64,000 bases of DNA. It comes from Archegozetes longisetosus. Taxonomy: Eukaryota > Arthropoda > Arachnida > Sarcoptiformes > Trhypochthoniidae. This document shows, in pieces, positions 44,708 to 57,099 of the stretch. Numbering within the stretch: position 1 is the first letter of the stretch; every line of letters starts with the position of its first letter. The stretch is from the NCBI GenBank assembly GCA_018873245.2, contig JAEMBT020000006.1:4187855-4251854 (forward strand), given 5' to 3'. The notes beneath the pieces are model-generated. The model saw only the letters and a program-made list of their open reading frames with translations. It was not told the DNA's origin and did no database searches. The position numbers were made by a program, and so were the translations under genes.

Positions 44708-45981
44708 CTTTTTATTTTGCCTTTAGAAACTTAATTCATTTAGTCTCCTTTAACATCATCTCTGATTCTTTGAACGCTAGTTGGTGATAATTCTAAAGTT
44801 GACAATGTTACTCCATAATTTTCAATGTTCACAGCGTGAACCAATATGAAAATTGACTCATCTGATAATAAGGTTCAAGTCAGTCTTTCCACTCAATTTA
44901 ACGAGACTAAATTAAATCATACCGCACTTCAAGGCGTGAAAGTGGCCAATATTTGAACCTTAATCATAAAAACAGATATCAACATGTGATCGATTATACA
45001 CAACTTATAGTGACAACAATGCGTACTAAATAAAAGATTAGAATACTTTTTACAGTTTGTCAAATAAAATCTGTTACTTAAACTTTATTAGAAAAAATAA
45101 ACTAGTCATTCAAAATATACTCACATATTTACAATAAATTAATGCTTCAATCAAATTTATAAAGATTTAGGTCATTATTCTATCATTTTTAAAATTTATA
45201 TCGGATTTTCATTTTCGTAAACAGTAAACAAAGTACACGTCGACTTTGGTATTGACCGATATTATGCTTATTTACTAGCATTAATCAGCAGATGGAGATA
45301 TAGTGTTACTTAGTTGTTCAGCACTGTAACTAATGTTGTACTCAAACTGTAAAAGTCTTACAGTTTTAAACATCTCTGCGTCAATTTTCTTTCTTTCCAA
45401 TTGGAAATTTCTTTATATTAAAAAATTATTATTCAAAAATTGAGGTTTCTTTTTATAGTTCTTTTAAATAATACGAAAATTTTTGTTAAAGAGAAATTTC
45501 AAATGAACTTTTATTGTTTAAAATTTTTTACAAGAAAGCCAACTGAGATAATTACAATTTAAAAGATTTTTTGAGCTAATTTTGTTTCAGATTCGAGAAA
45601 CAAATTGAATTAAACTTTTGAAACTTTAATAAGCATTTGTTCGATAAATGCTCAAGAGCTTATAATGGATACAATCGCAAAGAAATAGCATATATGCGCC
45701 GATTCAAAAGCAGAGCATTTAGAGGAAAAATAATTACAAAAGCAACTCATTTATTGAAAGATGAAGTGAGAAAAGAGTTTAGTCATAGTCAATAAGAGAT
45801 AGAAAAATATGAGCAATAGATGATACCTATTTTAAACTATCACTTAATTTTTAGACTTGAAAGTAAAAATTTTGTAGATTTTTTTATAAAGTTTTCACTG
45901 TTTTCTTAAAAGAGACTTAGAATTGAATGAAGCCAAAAAGACTATAAAATAAGAATTAGAGCTTAAGAAATAGGTTTTCAT

Positions 45982-47646
45982 CTAGTTTCGGGTCAATCGT
46001 TTTGAGGGTGGAACAGCGTAAGCTGCGACGACGGCTGCCGGCGGCTCTTCAGCGGTTACCTGGAGGAAAAAATATTTTAGAATATTTTTCATTCATATGT
46101 CAGCTTTCAAAAATTATGAAGTTACTTACTTGAACATCAGCAGGATTGGCATTAGCGGTACCAGGTTCGTTGGTCTTCACTGTAGCTCTGAATCCAGCTG
46201 CATCGGCAATGTATTCGACAATTCGGCTAAGACCCTGTTATTAAATTGCATTAAGAATTTGAAATAGGTTCAGTAAATTTGTTATCACACTAGTGATTAA
46301 AATAATTAGTGACAAAAATTTTGGTTAATTGCAGTTAATTCAGTATAGCACTTATTAAGAACTGTAAAGCACTTTTCTAATAACGAATCAAGCTTGGAAG
46401 AAGAATATATGAGTCAGTGTTAATCCACGATTTCATACTTGATCCCTATAAATAATCGTGTAAATAAGTCTCCAACCAGTCTCAATAAAAACATATTGTT
46501 TTGTACGAAGTCATAGTTTTAAATTATATATTGAGTCAAAACTTAATAACTTAAAACTTAACAAACTCAATGCATAAAATCGTGGATTAACATAAAAGTG
46601 AGATAGAACGATATCAATTCAATAAGGTTTTTATGAGTGTATTTAGTCGAGTTTTTCACAATTGATGTTAATCATAAGCATAATAATTGAACGCCTAAAT
46701 TAAGAAAGAAAATTAGATAAATCTGATTAGGTTATGTTCAAACCTGGGTATCAGTGTATGAATAGCTTCCTCTAACAGTTCCACTTCCATCAGAAGCTTC
46801 CTGGCGGCTGACAGCATTTCCTTCTTCATCTTGAGTTTGATATCCGTAATTGTATGGTTCAGCAGGTCCGTAATTTTCTTCAGCAATGGTGACCACTGGT
46901 CTTGGGGCCGGTTGAATAATAACTGGTTTGGGGGCGGCAATCACCGGTGTAGGTGCTCTGATGGCAATTGTTGGTCGGGCAACGGTTGTGGCCACGGGTG
47001 CGACGGCCACTGTTTGCGGAACTGACTGTAAAAGAATAACCGATTGTGGTGATAATGCAGTTGTGCCCAATGACTGTGGAGACAATGTTATTAATTGACC
47101 ACCAAGCGTATTTAGATTACTGAGTCCGCCGCCCAGTAGAAGTTGACATCTGCAAGTTTGAAGGATCAATGCGAATGCGAGGAACTGTAAATATTCATTA
47201 ATAATCGAGTTACGCCTGATTATATTTATCTATTTTTTAAAAACGAGCAAGAACGCGATCTATTACTCCTAATGGCTTTGTAATCTTTTCAGTGAAAATA
47301 TACATCACTACAGATTAGATTACAATTATTTAGAGAATTTCTTATTGAAAGAAACCATAGTTTCATTTAAAGTTAATTCTCGAAAAGTAAGTTTTCCTGC
47401 AAGTTATAATGAAGAAATATTTAACGTTCAAAAGGTTCACAGTAGAAAGAGATATAAGCTTTCATTTTGAGATAAATTTATGTGCATATAATGAAGAGTA
47501 GGATCTCAGCTCTAAGTAGAAATCAATTATGATTAGCGAAATTTTTCTTTGAATAAGAAAATAGATACTTCAAATAAATATCGTATAAATTGACATTAAG
47601 CATTCATATTACAGTTTCACTAAGTTTATTTTCATACCTTGATCAT
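45982..47646 (-). CDS. Rebers-Riddiford chitin-binding cuticle protein
   Basis: Four exons (47646-47638, 47184-46744, 46234-46130 and 46059-45982), all GT-AG and all in phase 0, encode 210 residues. Exon 1 gives Met-Ile-Lys; exon 2 continues FLAFALILQTCRC, completing a signal peptide. Residues ~20-110 are a hydrophobic Val/Pro/Ala/Thr-rich region. The chitin_bind_4 (R&R) domain spans the exon 2-3 boundary: YNYGYQTQDEEGNAVSRQE, SDGSGTVRGSYSYTDTQ, then GLSRIVEYIADAAGFRATVK, containing the aromatic residues that bind chitin. The consensus 'G-x-Y-x-Y-x-D-x-x-G-x-x-x-x-V-x-Y-x-A-D-x-x-G-F' is complete. The tail is short (EEPPAAVVAAYAVPP-like). It is a secreted cuticle component. Codon use is GC-richer than flanking DNA. 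A TATA box is found upstream. Confidence 0.9.
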
Positions 47647-47767
47647 ATTCTTAAGTTTTAATTACACACTTAATGAAATAAAAATTTTTGAAAAACTTAA
47701 TCCTATAGCTATTGCTAAACACAACTTTCGATCTTCCAAGTGAATGAATATAGTGAGATGATCAGCG

Positions 47768-47775
47768 CTTATATA
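47768..47775 (-). promoter_or_regulatory. TATA box of the minus-strand cuticle gene
   Basis: TATATAAG (minus strand), about 125 bases upstream of the start codon, a spacing like that of the plus-strand cuticle gene. Confidence 0.5.
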
Positions 47776-50206
47776 CTCCAACTAAAATTTCAAATTAAAA
47801 TACAGTTAGAAATCAGTCAAGTCTCTACAATATATTTAAGTTTTCAAATAAAAAATTATGAGATGAATTAAGAAACAGTTAAATACTGTTAACCCAGATT
47901 TCAATGAAAGATAGCCCTACAAGCTATTTCCTAACTTTCACGTTAAAAAAACATTTACAGTTTTTTCGGCTAAAGGAGATTACACTTTAGACTTTTTCAA
48001 CTCTTTGAGTGCGATATTGAAAAATACCTAGCAATATCTTTAATCTAAATTATTTTGCATATATCGAAAAATAAATTCCGAGTAGTAAAAAAATTTAGAG
48101 TCTTTTTTTTAGAAATAAAGTGAAAACGTTATTGAGTTCTAGCGCCTGAAGAAATTTTAGGCAAAAAAATTTTTTGATGCGCACCAAAAATGTGATAATG
48201 AGTTATTCATGTCATAGTTTTAAATGAGTGAAAGTGAAAGCAAAATTTCTTAATTATTTTTACTAAACTTTATCACTAACTGACGAATCAAAGAAAAACT
48301 TGAAATGAACTATGGTTAGATAGGTGTAAATTTCATGCTATATACCATATTATCTACGCCCCTTTTCCACAAATTTTTTCTGCTTATGTATTATTGATAT
48401 ATAGCATATGTTATCTGATTTTCAGATCTCTTTTCGTAACTCCAATCTGACCATCGCTTGTCATCCGTAGGTGATGGCCGTCATAGATGTCCCCATCAAT
48501 TAATCTTTCTTTGAGCATTAAGTTGTGGCACAATTAGAGTGAATGTATCATCGCTTTTACAAACAGTGTGAGTTACAGTTACATACAGTTTACACCATTT
48601 TTTCAGCATTTAATATACTTGTATTTCAACTACTGTTAGCATAGATAAGATTTTTTCTTCAGTTTCTCTATAAAAGTGTAATTTTTTTAATACGAAAATT
48701 TTAATGGATGTAAAGTCTCCTCCTGAAGAAAGTTATGAGATTTTTATCTATCGCTGACTAATGGGATGAATGTTATGCAATTTTTAGAATTAATAAATTT
48801 TTATAAAGAGATTAGTTATTTGAGTATAATTTAGTTAAAGTAAGATTGTTTATGACAACGTTTTCTATTCATCTAGAAAATTTAATTTTTTCCGTATAAT
48901 TTATTTTAAAGTTAAGTTTTCTTATACTTTGATTATTTTGTGAAATTTATTTAAATTCAAGATCATAAATGAAAATATGATTATATTTTTAGCATTTTCA
49001 TGGCTTAATGCTCTGGATATTAGAAGGATTTGGTGTGTTGCACTTACGATATTTTCTTTAAATCTAATTTTAAAACTTCAGATTTTCTTTTTTTTGGTCA
49101 TTCAAACTTGTTTGCAAAACATGATAGAGAACTATTAAGCTCATGTTATCTTTTCAGCCCTGAAAATTTGTTTCATTAGAAAATAAGTCTTGTGCCAAAA
49201 ATTTTTCATTTATCACATTTTTAAGAGATAGATATTTCAGATATTGAGCTTAGCTACTCTCGTTATGAATATTGAGTAACTTTGTGAATGTTTCTGGGTT
49301 TTGTTGGATTGTATGACATCAAAAATGTTTTGAATTAAATATAAAAATTGATATCAATCTCAAAACTCGTCGTTGATTACGAATAGATAGATCTGATTGA
49401 TATGCTACTAATTTTTATTGTTAAAGGAATTTTTATTGATTTTGGAAAAATTAATTTTGAATGACTTGAATCACTTTAACAACTTCATGACGCTGAAGAC
49501 CGAAGATATGCCCAATAACTCTAACTAATTAATAGTAAATTGTCTCAAAATAAATATCATGGATCTATAAAGTAAACGAAAATGATTTTTCACTAATTTA
49601 TGTTTCTTCGTATAAACCATGAGGGAAACAAAATATTCTTTGAGGACAACATTATAATCATTATGAATATATGATAGCAACAGAGCCAAACATAACCATA
49701 TGCTACTTTAGGGAAAATGGATTTTGATTATAAAATAGTTGCAATGTTTATGATTAGAGTAACTTTGATTACTGCCTACTTTCCTCAAAAGTAATTTAAT
49801 CTGAAAAATTGATGTGCCAGAGTTACAAAATGATTAAAACATATTACGAAATTGTGTTCGCGATTCAATGATATTAAATCTTCAACGATAGCAGCTAAAA
49901 AAGAAATTTTGAAAGTAAAAGGATCTGAGAAACTTAAAAAGGCATAAAATCAAATTATTTATATCGATTAATCAAAGCAGATTTCATGTGAAAATTTGAA
50001 CGTTGATTTAAGAGTACATCCTATCCCGAATAAAGTGAATCCGCTTGCAGTGAAAATCTGGTATTGTGAGCAAATCTCAGAGTATATATAGCATAAATAA
50101 TATAAATTTATAGTGAACCCTTCTGAAGTTCGTAGAGAATGATCAAAGATTCTCCAAGTTATTGAACTTGGATTAAATTCATTGTGAATTGGCTTAGTTT
50201 TATTAC
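47776..50206. other. Intergenic, no gene seen
   Basis: AT-rich. A short stem-forming patch at 48450-48500 (CCATCGCTTGTC ... GGTGATGGCCGTC) is less AT-rich but not a recognisable RNA gene. Confidence 0.5.
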
Positions 50207-50210
50207 TTAA

Positions 50211-50681
50211 CTTTTCGTTACAACTTAACTTCTGAAAACTTATAATTAGCTGTGGAGTAAAATGTTACTCCATGTTTTCCACGCTTTATATCCGTTTAGG
50301 TTAGTCCAAATGTTTTCAGAATCAAAGTTAGCCTTTGTTTTCGAAGTTTCCATTCACTATTTAATTAGCTTCTAGTTATTATCTGCTAGGCGTCATCAGC
50401 GGTTCAAATTGCTAGTAGCGACATTACAGCGCTACGACATATATATTAAGCTCGAAGCACTGTGATATTAGAGGGAATTTATATCCTCAGAAAGATATGT
50501 TGCCAGAAAAAATTTTTAACTAAAGTTATAAGTCCAAATTAATCAGGATTTTTGTCATTCAAAGTCAGACATATGATTGAGGAAGAGCTAGATTTTCAAG
50601 AAATGACGATATTCTGCTGATTTTACCGAGATTTTTAAAGTCAAACTTGAGAACATTTTACTCCACAATTGTGACGAAGGG
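50211..50681. mobile_element. piggyBac-type MITE family A, copy 3 (oldest)
   Basis: Flanked by TTAA (50207-50210 and 50682-50685). It has the same orientation as copy 2 but many substitutions and small deletions (left end CTTTTCGTTACAACT against CCCTTCGTCACAACT), indicating an older insertion. Confidence 0.8.
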
Positions 50682-50685
50682 TTAA

Positions 50686-52128
50686 GCTTTTAAGTAGATG
50701 CCAGAGGGCAAATATTTTGAATTCATAATTTATAATTAATAATTTATAATTAATAAATTTTATAGAAAAGTTTATAGTAAACGTTTCTGGCTGCACCGTT
50801 CATTTTAGAATCACCATATCCATAATGAACTGTACTTGAAATTGAGCAAGTCATGTTTATCATAAAATCTTCATTTACAGTTCGGAAGTTGAAATTTTAA
50901 GTACACTATGGGGCATTTCAACTTGTATTTGCACTTAACGTTAATTTCGACAAGATTCGGAAATTTTATATAGTTTTTATCGCAGATAAAAATCTGATAA
51001 ATATACTAACTGTAGAAAATCATTTCGTGTTATCATAAGCCAATCATTGTTTTTCTATTTGAAAGCATGGCTTTAATTCAGCATGCAATATAATAAATCT
51101 CCAATTAACTGTAAATTTTAAATACAGTTTTGTGGGAGAAGTGTTGTAATATCATTAAGATACAAAATTGTATTCAGAGTTGAATTAAATTCAGATATGA
51201 TTGAATTAAAATCATACTTTCAAACGAAAAAGCTTTGCATTGATAAGTAAAATGAATTTCACATACATATTTAAACTCGAAAATTATATCCGAACTTTTA
51301 TACTCGAAAGTTATAATCAGTTCTGGAAGAAACTAATAGACATAAATGATTTTCGTTCGTAATCATTTATATGATCTATGCTACAAATGAGATCTTGGTT
51401 CCGAAGCATCATGAAAATCTTTAAGATGAGCTATAACAACATCAATCAGAACATAGACCTTATTATGAATCCTTGAAATTGTTTTTGAGAAATTTTTATT
51501 CTCTATCTTCGTTCCCATCTGAACGTCAACTATACCAGATTGATTGTAATTACATGAAGCCATCATATGCACAGTATTAGGAAAAATATGAAGTTTTAAG
51601 AAAATTTTCAAACATCAGCTTATTTTTTAAACACAAAAAGTAAGTGAACAAGTTTCATCTATAGGAAAAATTAATTGACATTATTTTACAACCAAACAAC
51701 TTGTACATGTAATACTTTGGGAAATAGTTTAAGCTGATCATACTCAAAACTGTCAATAAAACTTGTAATGAGAAGGATATGTCTTACATTATTGTTAGTA
51801 AAAATCTTGAAGACAAATAGTGCTAATTTATATGAAAGTTCGAGCTTTTATTTCATAGTCTACCATCAAGGCTTCTATTTTGAAAGATAGGTAAAATAAA
51901 AATTTACTGTAATTTGTTTAGGTCAAGTCTCACAGAAGACATTGTTATAAGCTCTCAAAGCTATATCTTTTAGATAAGAAAAAATGATATACTTAGAGTT
52001 CATGAGCAAACTTGTTTTACATATCATTTTCATGATAATATCGCTTAATTAGATATATATATTTCAAATTGAGGTCAATTAACTAAACTGGTTATGAAAA
52101 TGCAATCGAATGAGTTAGAAACTATCAG
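50686..52128. other. Intergenic, one weak minus-strand frame
   Basis: A 76-codon minus-strand frame at 51381-51611 (HIFPNTVHMMASCNYNQSG, later VYVLIDVVIAHLKDF) has no recognised domain and no splice or regulatory support. Otherwise AT-rich and featureless. Confidence 0.35.
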
Positions 52129-52217
52129 CCGTCGATAGCTCAGCTGGTAGAGCGGAGGACTGTAGTTGTAATTCAGTAGATATCCTTAGGTCGGTGGTTC
52201 AAATCCGCCTCGACGGA
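52129..52217 (+). tRNA. tRNA-Tyr (anticodon GTA) with 16-base intron
   Basis: The acceptor stem CCGTCGA pairs with TCGACGG, discriminator A. The D arm is TAGCTCAGCTGGTAGAGC. The anticodon stem-loop GGAGGACTGTAG is interrupted after the base following GTA by the intron 52166-52181 (TTGTAATTCAGTAGAT), and resumes ATCCTTAGGTC. The T arm is GGTGG-TTCAAAT-CCGCC. tRNA-Tyr genes of animals commonly carry an intron at exactly this position, removed by the tRNA splicing endonuclease. A T8 terminator follows at 52221-52228. Confidence 0.95.
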
Positions 52218-52518
52218 CAATTTTTTTTGTATTAAGACTTAAGTTTTCTTTATCAAACTGTGGATATTTAATCCTATGGCTAATCATGTTCGCCAATTCA
52301 TGTGTTAATTAGTTTGTGGTGAATTGTAAAACAGAACATAACCTCCAAAATTTAACTTTTGGAGAGACTTAAATTCATTTATCGACACGAATAATATCCG
52401 ATAAAAAATTCTTAACATTATGATTAGGTCTACTGTTAAAATTTAAAATATTGATATAGGTATTGGTTCGAAATTTGTTGATACGATAATCGGTACCTTC
52501 TTCTTATACCTCATAGTT

Positions 52519-52521
<3 letters not shown>

Positions 52522-52571
<50 letters not shown>
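52522..52571. repeat. (CT)n microsatellite
   Basis: About 24 uninterrupted CT dinucleotides. Confidence 0.95.
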
Positions 52572-52574
<3 letters not shown>

Positions 52575-53700
52575 CTCTCGAGTTATACTTTTAAGAATTT
52601 TATTCTAAAAGATATTAATATGTTTAAGTATTCCAATATTGGATTCTCATAACAATTAATTTTCTTTTGTAATAAATTTAGACTCACTTTTGCAATTATA
52701 ACAAACTAAACATAACGCTTTATAGTCATCTACTCTCATAGTCTAGACTTTTGTTTTAATTTAATAATACAAATGATTAGTCATCAACTCAATGAGAGTT
52801 CGGTATTGGTTCGAGTTCTTAATGAACAAAATAATAAATAAGCCTCTCAAAATAATTTTGATATTAGAATTTGTTTTTGGAATAAAATATTGATTAATTG
52901 AGATCAAAATATCTCTCTATTGTAGACTTGATTTTCTCCAAAATATTTTGATAATGTGATATTATAATAATATTTTATTTGAGATCAATATAATTACAGT
53001 TTATAAACCAACGACTCAAAGGAGAAAATAGTTATCTTTAATAAAAATTTTTTATTCAAAACATCACTTTGATATAGACTATTTATTTAATTGCTTCATA
53101 CAGCTCTGCTTAGAAACCGTTATTATATATCAAGTAAAAAATGAAAATTTCTATGAAAATCAGATTTGTTTTGAAAAATTAAACTTAATACTCATGCCTA
53201 AGAATTGGCCAAAATATCAGTATACGCTTGTTATTTCGTATGAATTTTTGAAATATTTTACAATTAGAGTTTTTTTAAATATCATTTATAAAAACAAATA
53301 CTTGTTATATTAATAGAATGTAACACGTTGATAGTTTTCAAATCCTACTTAAACTTTCACTCATTTGTTCATTTATAAACTATAAAAACATCTTACGAGT
53401 AGAGCGATTTTTAAATATATACCATTTAATTAGATGCTATTTTATAGTATTACAATGTATTATAAAAAGGCAAATTTTAATACTGCTATAACAGAAACTC
53501 AGTTTTAGGTCATAATACATGGTAAAAACTTAATCTCGTATTTCAGCATAACTTATCTAATCTACTGTTTTAGTCTGTAGCCATAGTAATGAATTAGACA
53601 TTTAAAAGTAAAGATAATATTTGTTTGAAAATAAATAACAATGCATTTGTAGGGTGTTTTACAAAAAAATGTGAAGGGTGTGTAAAAATTCTCTGTTAAG

Positions 53701-54138
53701 ATGAATTCTATCAAATTGTTAAATTTTATTTATGTTTTTCTAAATTGTCTCACATTTATTTATTCTGACTGTGATATCGAATCATTAAAACAAGAATGCT
53801 ATTCACAAATAACAAAACTCTGGCCATTGACTAATGAGAGCAACCAATCACCGCATCGGATCTGTTGCTGGCATTGGGATGTTTTTGATTGTGTAGAAGT
53901 GGCCGCTTGTCAAACGTGTACTCAAGACGAAGAAATGACTATTGAAAATGAATATAAACAGGAAAAATCCAGACTCATGAATGGCACTTGTGAAGACTAT
54001 CCTTATGGGTCAATTAAATGTCATTATCCGACCTGGTTTTATGCAATGATTTTTAATAGTACTTGTCTTATTATTGCCACTTTGTATTTGATTACCACTT
54101 ATTGTAAAAGAATGAAACTGAAGAGAAAGGACAGATAG
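53701..54138 (+). CDS. Small cysteine-rich secreted/type I membrane protein, unknown
   Basis: A single-exon frame of 145 residues starting at Met53701. A signal peptide is evident (KLLNFIYVFLNCLTFIYS, residues ~5-22). The ectodomain (~23-113) has nine cysteines, including ICCW, VAACQTC and TCED, suggesting a disulfide-stabilised fold. A membrane span (TWFYAMIFNSTCLIIATLYL) starts near residue 111, and a short basic tail (KRMKLKRKDR) acts as a stop-transfer. I do not recognise the family. Two possible N-glycosylation sequons (NES, NGT) lie in the ectodomain. AATAAA follows at 54264. The neighbours give no hint of function: it stands alone between a microsatellite and MITEs. The frame looks genuine because of the ordered signal peptide, cysteine pattern and anchor. 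Confidence 0.7.
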   Translation: MNSIKLLNFIYVFLNCLTFIYSDCDIESLKQECYSQITKLWPLTNESNQSPHRICCWHWDVFDCVEVAACQTCTQDEEMTIENEYKQEKSRLMNGTCEDYPYGSIKCHYPTWFYAMIFNSTCLIIATLYLITTYCKRMKLKRKDR

Positions 54139-54263
54139 ATTCTGATTTTGTTTGATTTTGTCTCTGAGAAGATATTTCATGGTTATGATAAGAACTGTAA
54201 CTTTGTCAATAATTGGAGAAATGAGTCAAGTGAAAAAAAATTTGATAATGTTCAAGAACGCAA

Positions 54264-54269
54264 AATAAA
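54264..54269 (+). other. Polyadenylation signal
   Basis: AATAAA about 125 bases after the stop codon of the cysteine-rich protein gene. Confidence 0.4.
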
Positions 54270-54996
54270 TTTTACAAGAAAATATATGAACTGAAAAGAT
54301 TTCTCTTTACGACTTCTCCCTTCATACTAGTTTAGGCCCAGAAGTTAATCAAAACATTGTTTTAAACTTTTTGATAGTTAGATAAGAGTGTTAAAATAAG
54401 GTTGGAAAACTGCGAACGTAGCATGTTACTGAATTCACAAATATAATGTTGGACTATGTGAAAATCTGTCCAGTTTTCTGATAAGAAATTTTGCAAATTC
54501 AATTTTTAAAAATTTTAGATTGTACGCCGAAAGTATGATTATCCAATTGTTAGAATATTTTCAAAAAATATAGTGAAAGCATTGATAAACGGCGAGCTCA
54601 AACCAAATATACAATAGATTAATGTAGATTTATGCGAATGGGTAAATACCTAACAATCAAGCATTGAAAAATGTAGCAGATAGAAGCAGCTTATGACATT
54701 TGATCCATAGGTTTGGCTTTGATATATATATATATATTCTAATTATTTTAATTTCCTATGATTTCGAAGAAATAAACAAAAATTATCTCAATTGTTATTT
54801 TAAGCTGAAAAACGATCTTATTGGCTTCTATTTGCTTTAATCTATGTGTAATATAAGAATGATATCAAATATTCATTAACTTATAAAAATAAAATATTCG
54901 AACAAATCGATTCAGAGTTTAGAATAAATTTCACTTTTGACTGATCAGGTTTCCGTGAATTTAAATTACAACGATTAAAATTATTCAGTTTGAAAT

Positions 54997-55371
54997 TACA
55001 GTCAGACTCTGTTATAACGTCATGTGAATCAGAGTTTAGACTCTTTTTGAAAGCGCGTACTATCAACTAAAATTCGAATTTGTGGGCATATATTATACCA
55101 TTTTCTAGATAAGTTAGGTAACTGGTCGGTGCGTAAAAAATAGGTTGCCTTAACCGGGTTTGCCTATATTCCAACTTTTTAACATATGATTTGATTGGTT
55201 GGTGCTAGTATTGGAAAATTTCTAGAAATATTTCTCCACCTGAGGTTCACACAAGCTTCACAAGTATTTCTAGAAGTTTTACTTTTACAACACTAGTTGG
55301 TGCTTAATTAACTATTTACTGACAACCGGGTTTGCTTATAATCGAGTTGTCAATAACAGGGTCAGACTGTA
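54997..55371. mobile_element. TACAGTCTGACC-family MITE, copy 2, carrying a nested MITE
   Basis: Left end TACAGTCAGACTCTGTTATA and right end (inverted) TACAGTCTGACCCTGTTATT. Inner words AACCGGGTTTGCCTAT and AACCGGGTTTGCTTATAA match the family copy at 37993-38081. It is interrupted by the tiny MITE at 55206-55295. Confidence 0.6.
55206..55295. mobile_element. Tiny MITE, copy 3 of 3, nested
   Basis: TAGTATTGGAAAATTTCTAG to TTTTACAACACTA; the flanks GGTGC(T)/GTTGGTGCTTAA contain a short repeated GGTGCT word that could be the target duplication. Confidence 0.6.
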
Positions 55372-56156
55372 CCTAGATCAAAATTCTTTAAAGTTCTTAA
55401 GTAGAAGAATTCTAATCTTGAAATTTGTTAGTTTACATAATTAATGAACTACTTTTCAAAGCAAGAGACTCAACTTTTCCAATGCCAATTTTTGGGTCGA
55501 ATTCGGATTGATACTTTCAAAAAAGTACAGACTCTGTTCATAGCAGAATATTTTTCTGAAGTTTCTGATAACTGGAGATATTACTTATATAAAACGAGCA
55601 TAATTTGCATGGAATAATGTTCTAGCTTTGAGAAATGGCCAACTCTTGAAATCTTTTCCATCAACTGTAAGAAGATTACAACTCTCGAAATAAACCTTTT
55701 CTAAATAAAACTTGAAAGTTGATTACTTTTGTGATATGCGTAGTTATACAATGAAACAATTTTGGTCAACTGTAAGGTTTTTCATATTTTCATTTAATAA
55801 AATAGTTAAACCTTATGTAATAATCTGCTATGGTTTCATTATATGATCCAACAGCAAAAACAAGTTATTTAACATCCAATTTAATATTTATTTACATTCA
55901 AATATATTGTACTTCAAGCTTTGCGCACTAGTGTCATAAAACTGTGTTAACTGCTAATACTTAGCATTAGGTCTATGAGAATAGGTTTTTGTTGTCGCAC
56001 ATTTTTTGTACCAAAAAGTGAAATAAGATGCACCATATCACCCAAGTTAAATCAAATCAAATTTTAATATGTCGTATTTAGAACATCTTTTAACTTTTCT
56101 GATTGATAATTTCGACTACTTGAAGTAAAGTTTTTGAACTCGAGTTAAGGGATACT
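55372..56156. other. Intergenic, no gene seen
   Basis: AT-rich, no supportable frame or repeat. Confidence 0.45.
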
Positions 56157-56661
56157 TAGGGTGACCACCTCTGGCTTGTCTCACAACGGGACAAAAATAT
56201 CAAAGGGGAGACCCTTACATTTTTGAAAAGAAAAATGCCACTTTTATTAGTCATTACAAATATTTAGGTGTCAAACAATGCATTCTAATATTAAAACATT
56301 GAAAATTATTAGTCATGGTTGATTTCGAAGATAAATTTTTTGTTAAAAATGACATCTTTCAAAAGTTATTCAAAGTAAGAAATATTGGTTTATATCAGAT
56401 ATGTTATGACAGAAAAGATTAGTTCATTAACTTTTTGTTTTAAACCATAGGTGTTCAAAACATTAAAGTGAGTTTCTTAATCCCTCATCATTTGTGAAAT
56501 AAATTCAATGTTTGAATTTCTAAGAAATATTTTCTAAATAAAAGTTGTAAAACGGGACAACTAATTGTCCCATCGAAAGATTTTGATCTGACGGGATTTC
56601 TGTCTTTTACCTTCAAAAAGACGGAACTGTCCCATCAAAAACGGAACGGGTGGTCACCCTA
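56157..56661. mobile_element. MITE with TAGGGTGACCACC ends
   Basis: TAGGGTGACCACC at the left and GGTGGTCACCCTA at the right are exact inverted ends. Subterminal ACGGGACA / TGTCCCAT-type words near both ends are also inverted. 505 bases, no coding frame. The superfamily cannot be set without a clear target duplication. Confidence 0.7.
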
Positions 56662-57099
56662 GGAATACTTTGAGAACGTTTTGCTTAATTGAATGCTTCC
56701 TGGGAGAACTTTACATCTCATTTCACTATTTCACATATACTGCTCAGTTCTATTAATTTGAATGTCATTTTCTTGAATTATTATGAACTTCTTTTTTAAT
56801 ATGCGTGAAGTTTACTATTTTTATTAGTCATGCAATCAAGTGATTGATTCTGCCGAGTTTCTTTATAGTTCAACATCGTCTATATCAAACGCAATACTGT
56901 ATTAAGCTTGAGAGTTATTAAAATATTGGTAGGTCTATTGACTCTTCATCACCTTATATAAAAAACGTCCCTAAAGCTTTGAATATTGAGACAGTCATAG
57001 CTTACAAAAGTCTTGAACTTATTTTGTATAAGTTCATATACTAGTAATCATAAGTTCTCGATTATTCTTTGTAAAACTAAAAATAGTTTGAACCTTTTT

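Noticed and set aside
45600-45780. Basic plus-strand stretch ending in KDEVRKEFSHSQ
   Set aside because: About 55 codons, no good start, splice sites or recognised motif; could be a relic but cannot be supported.
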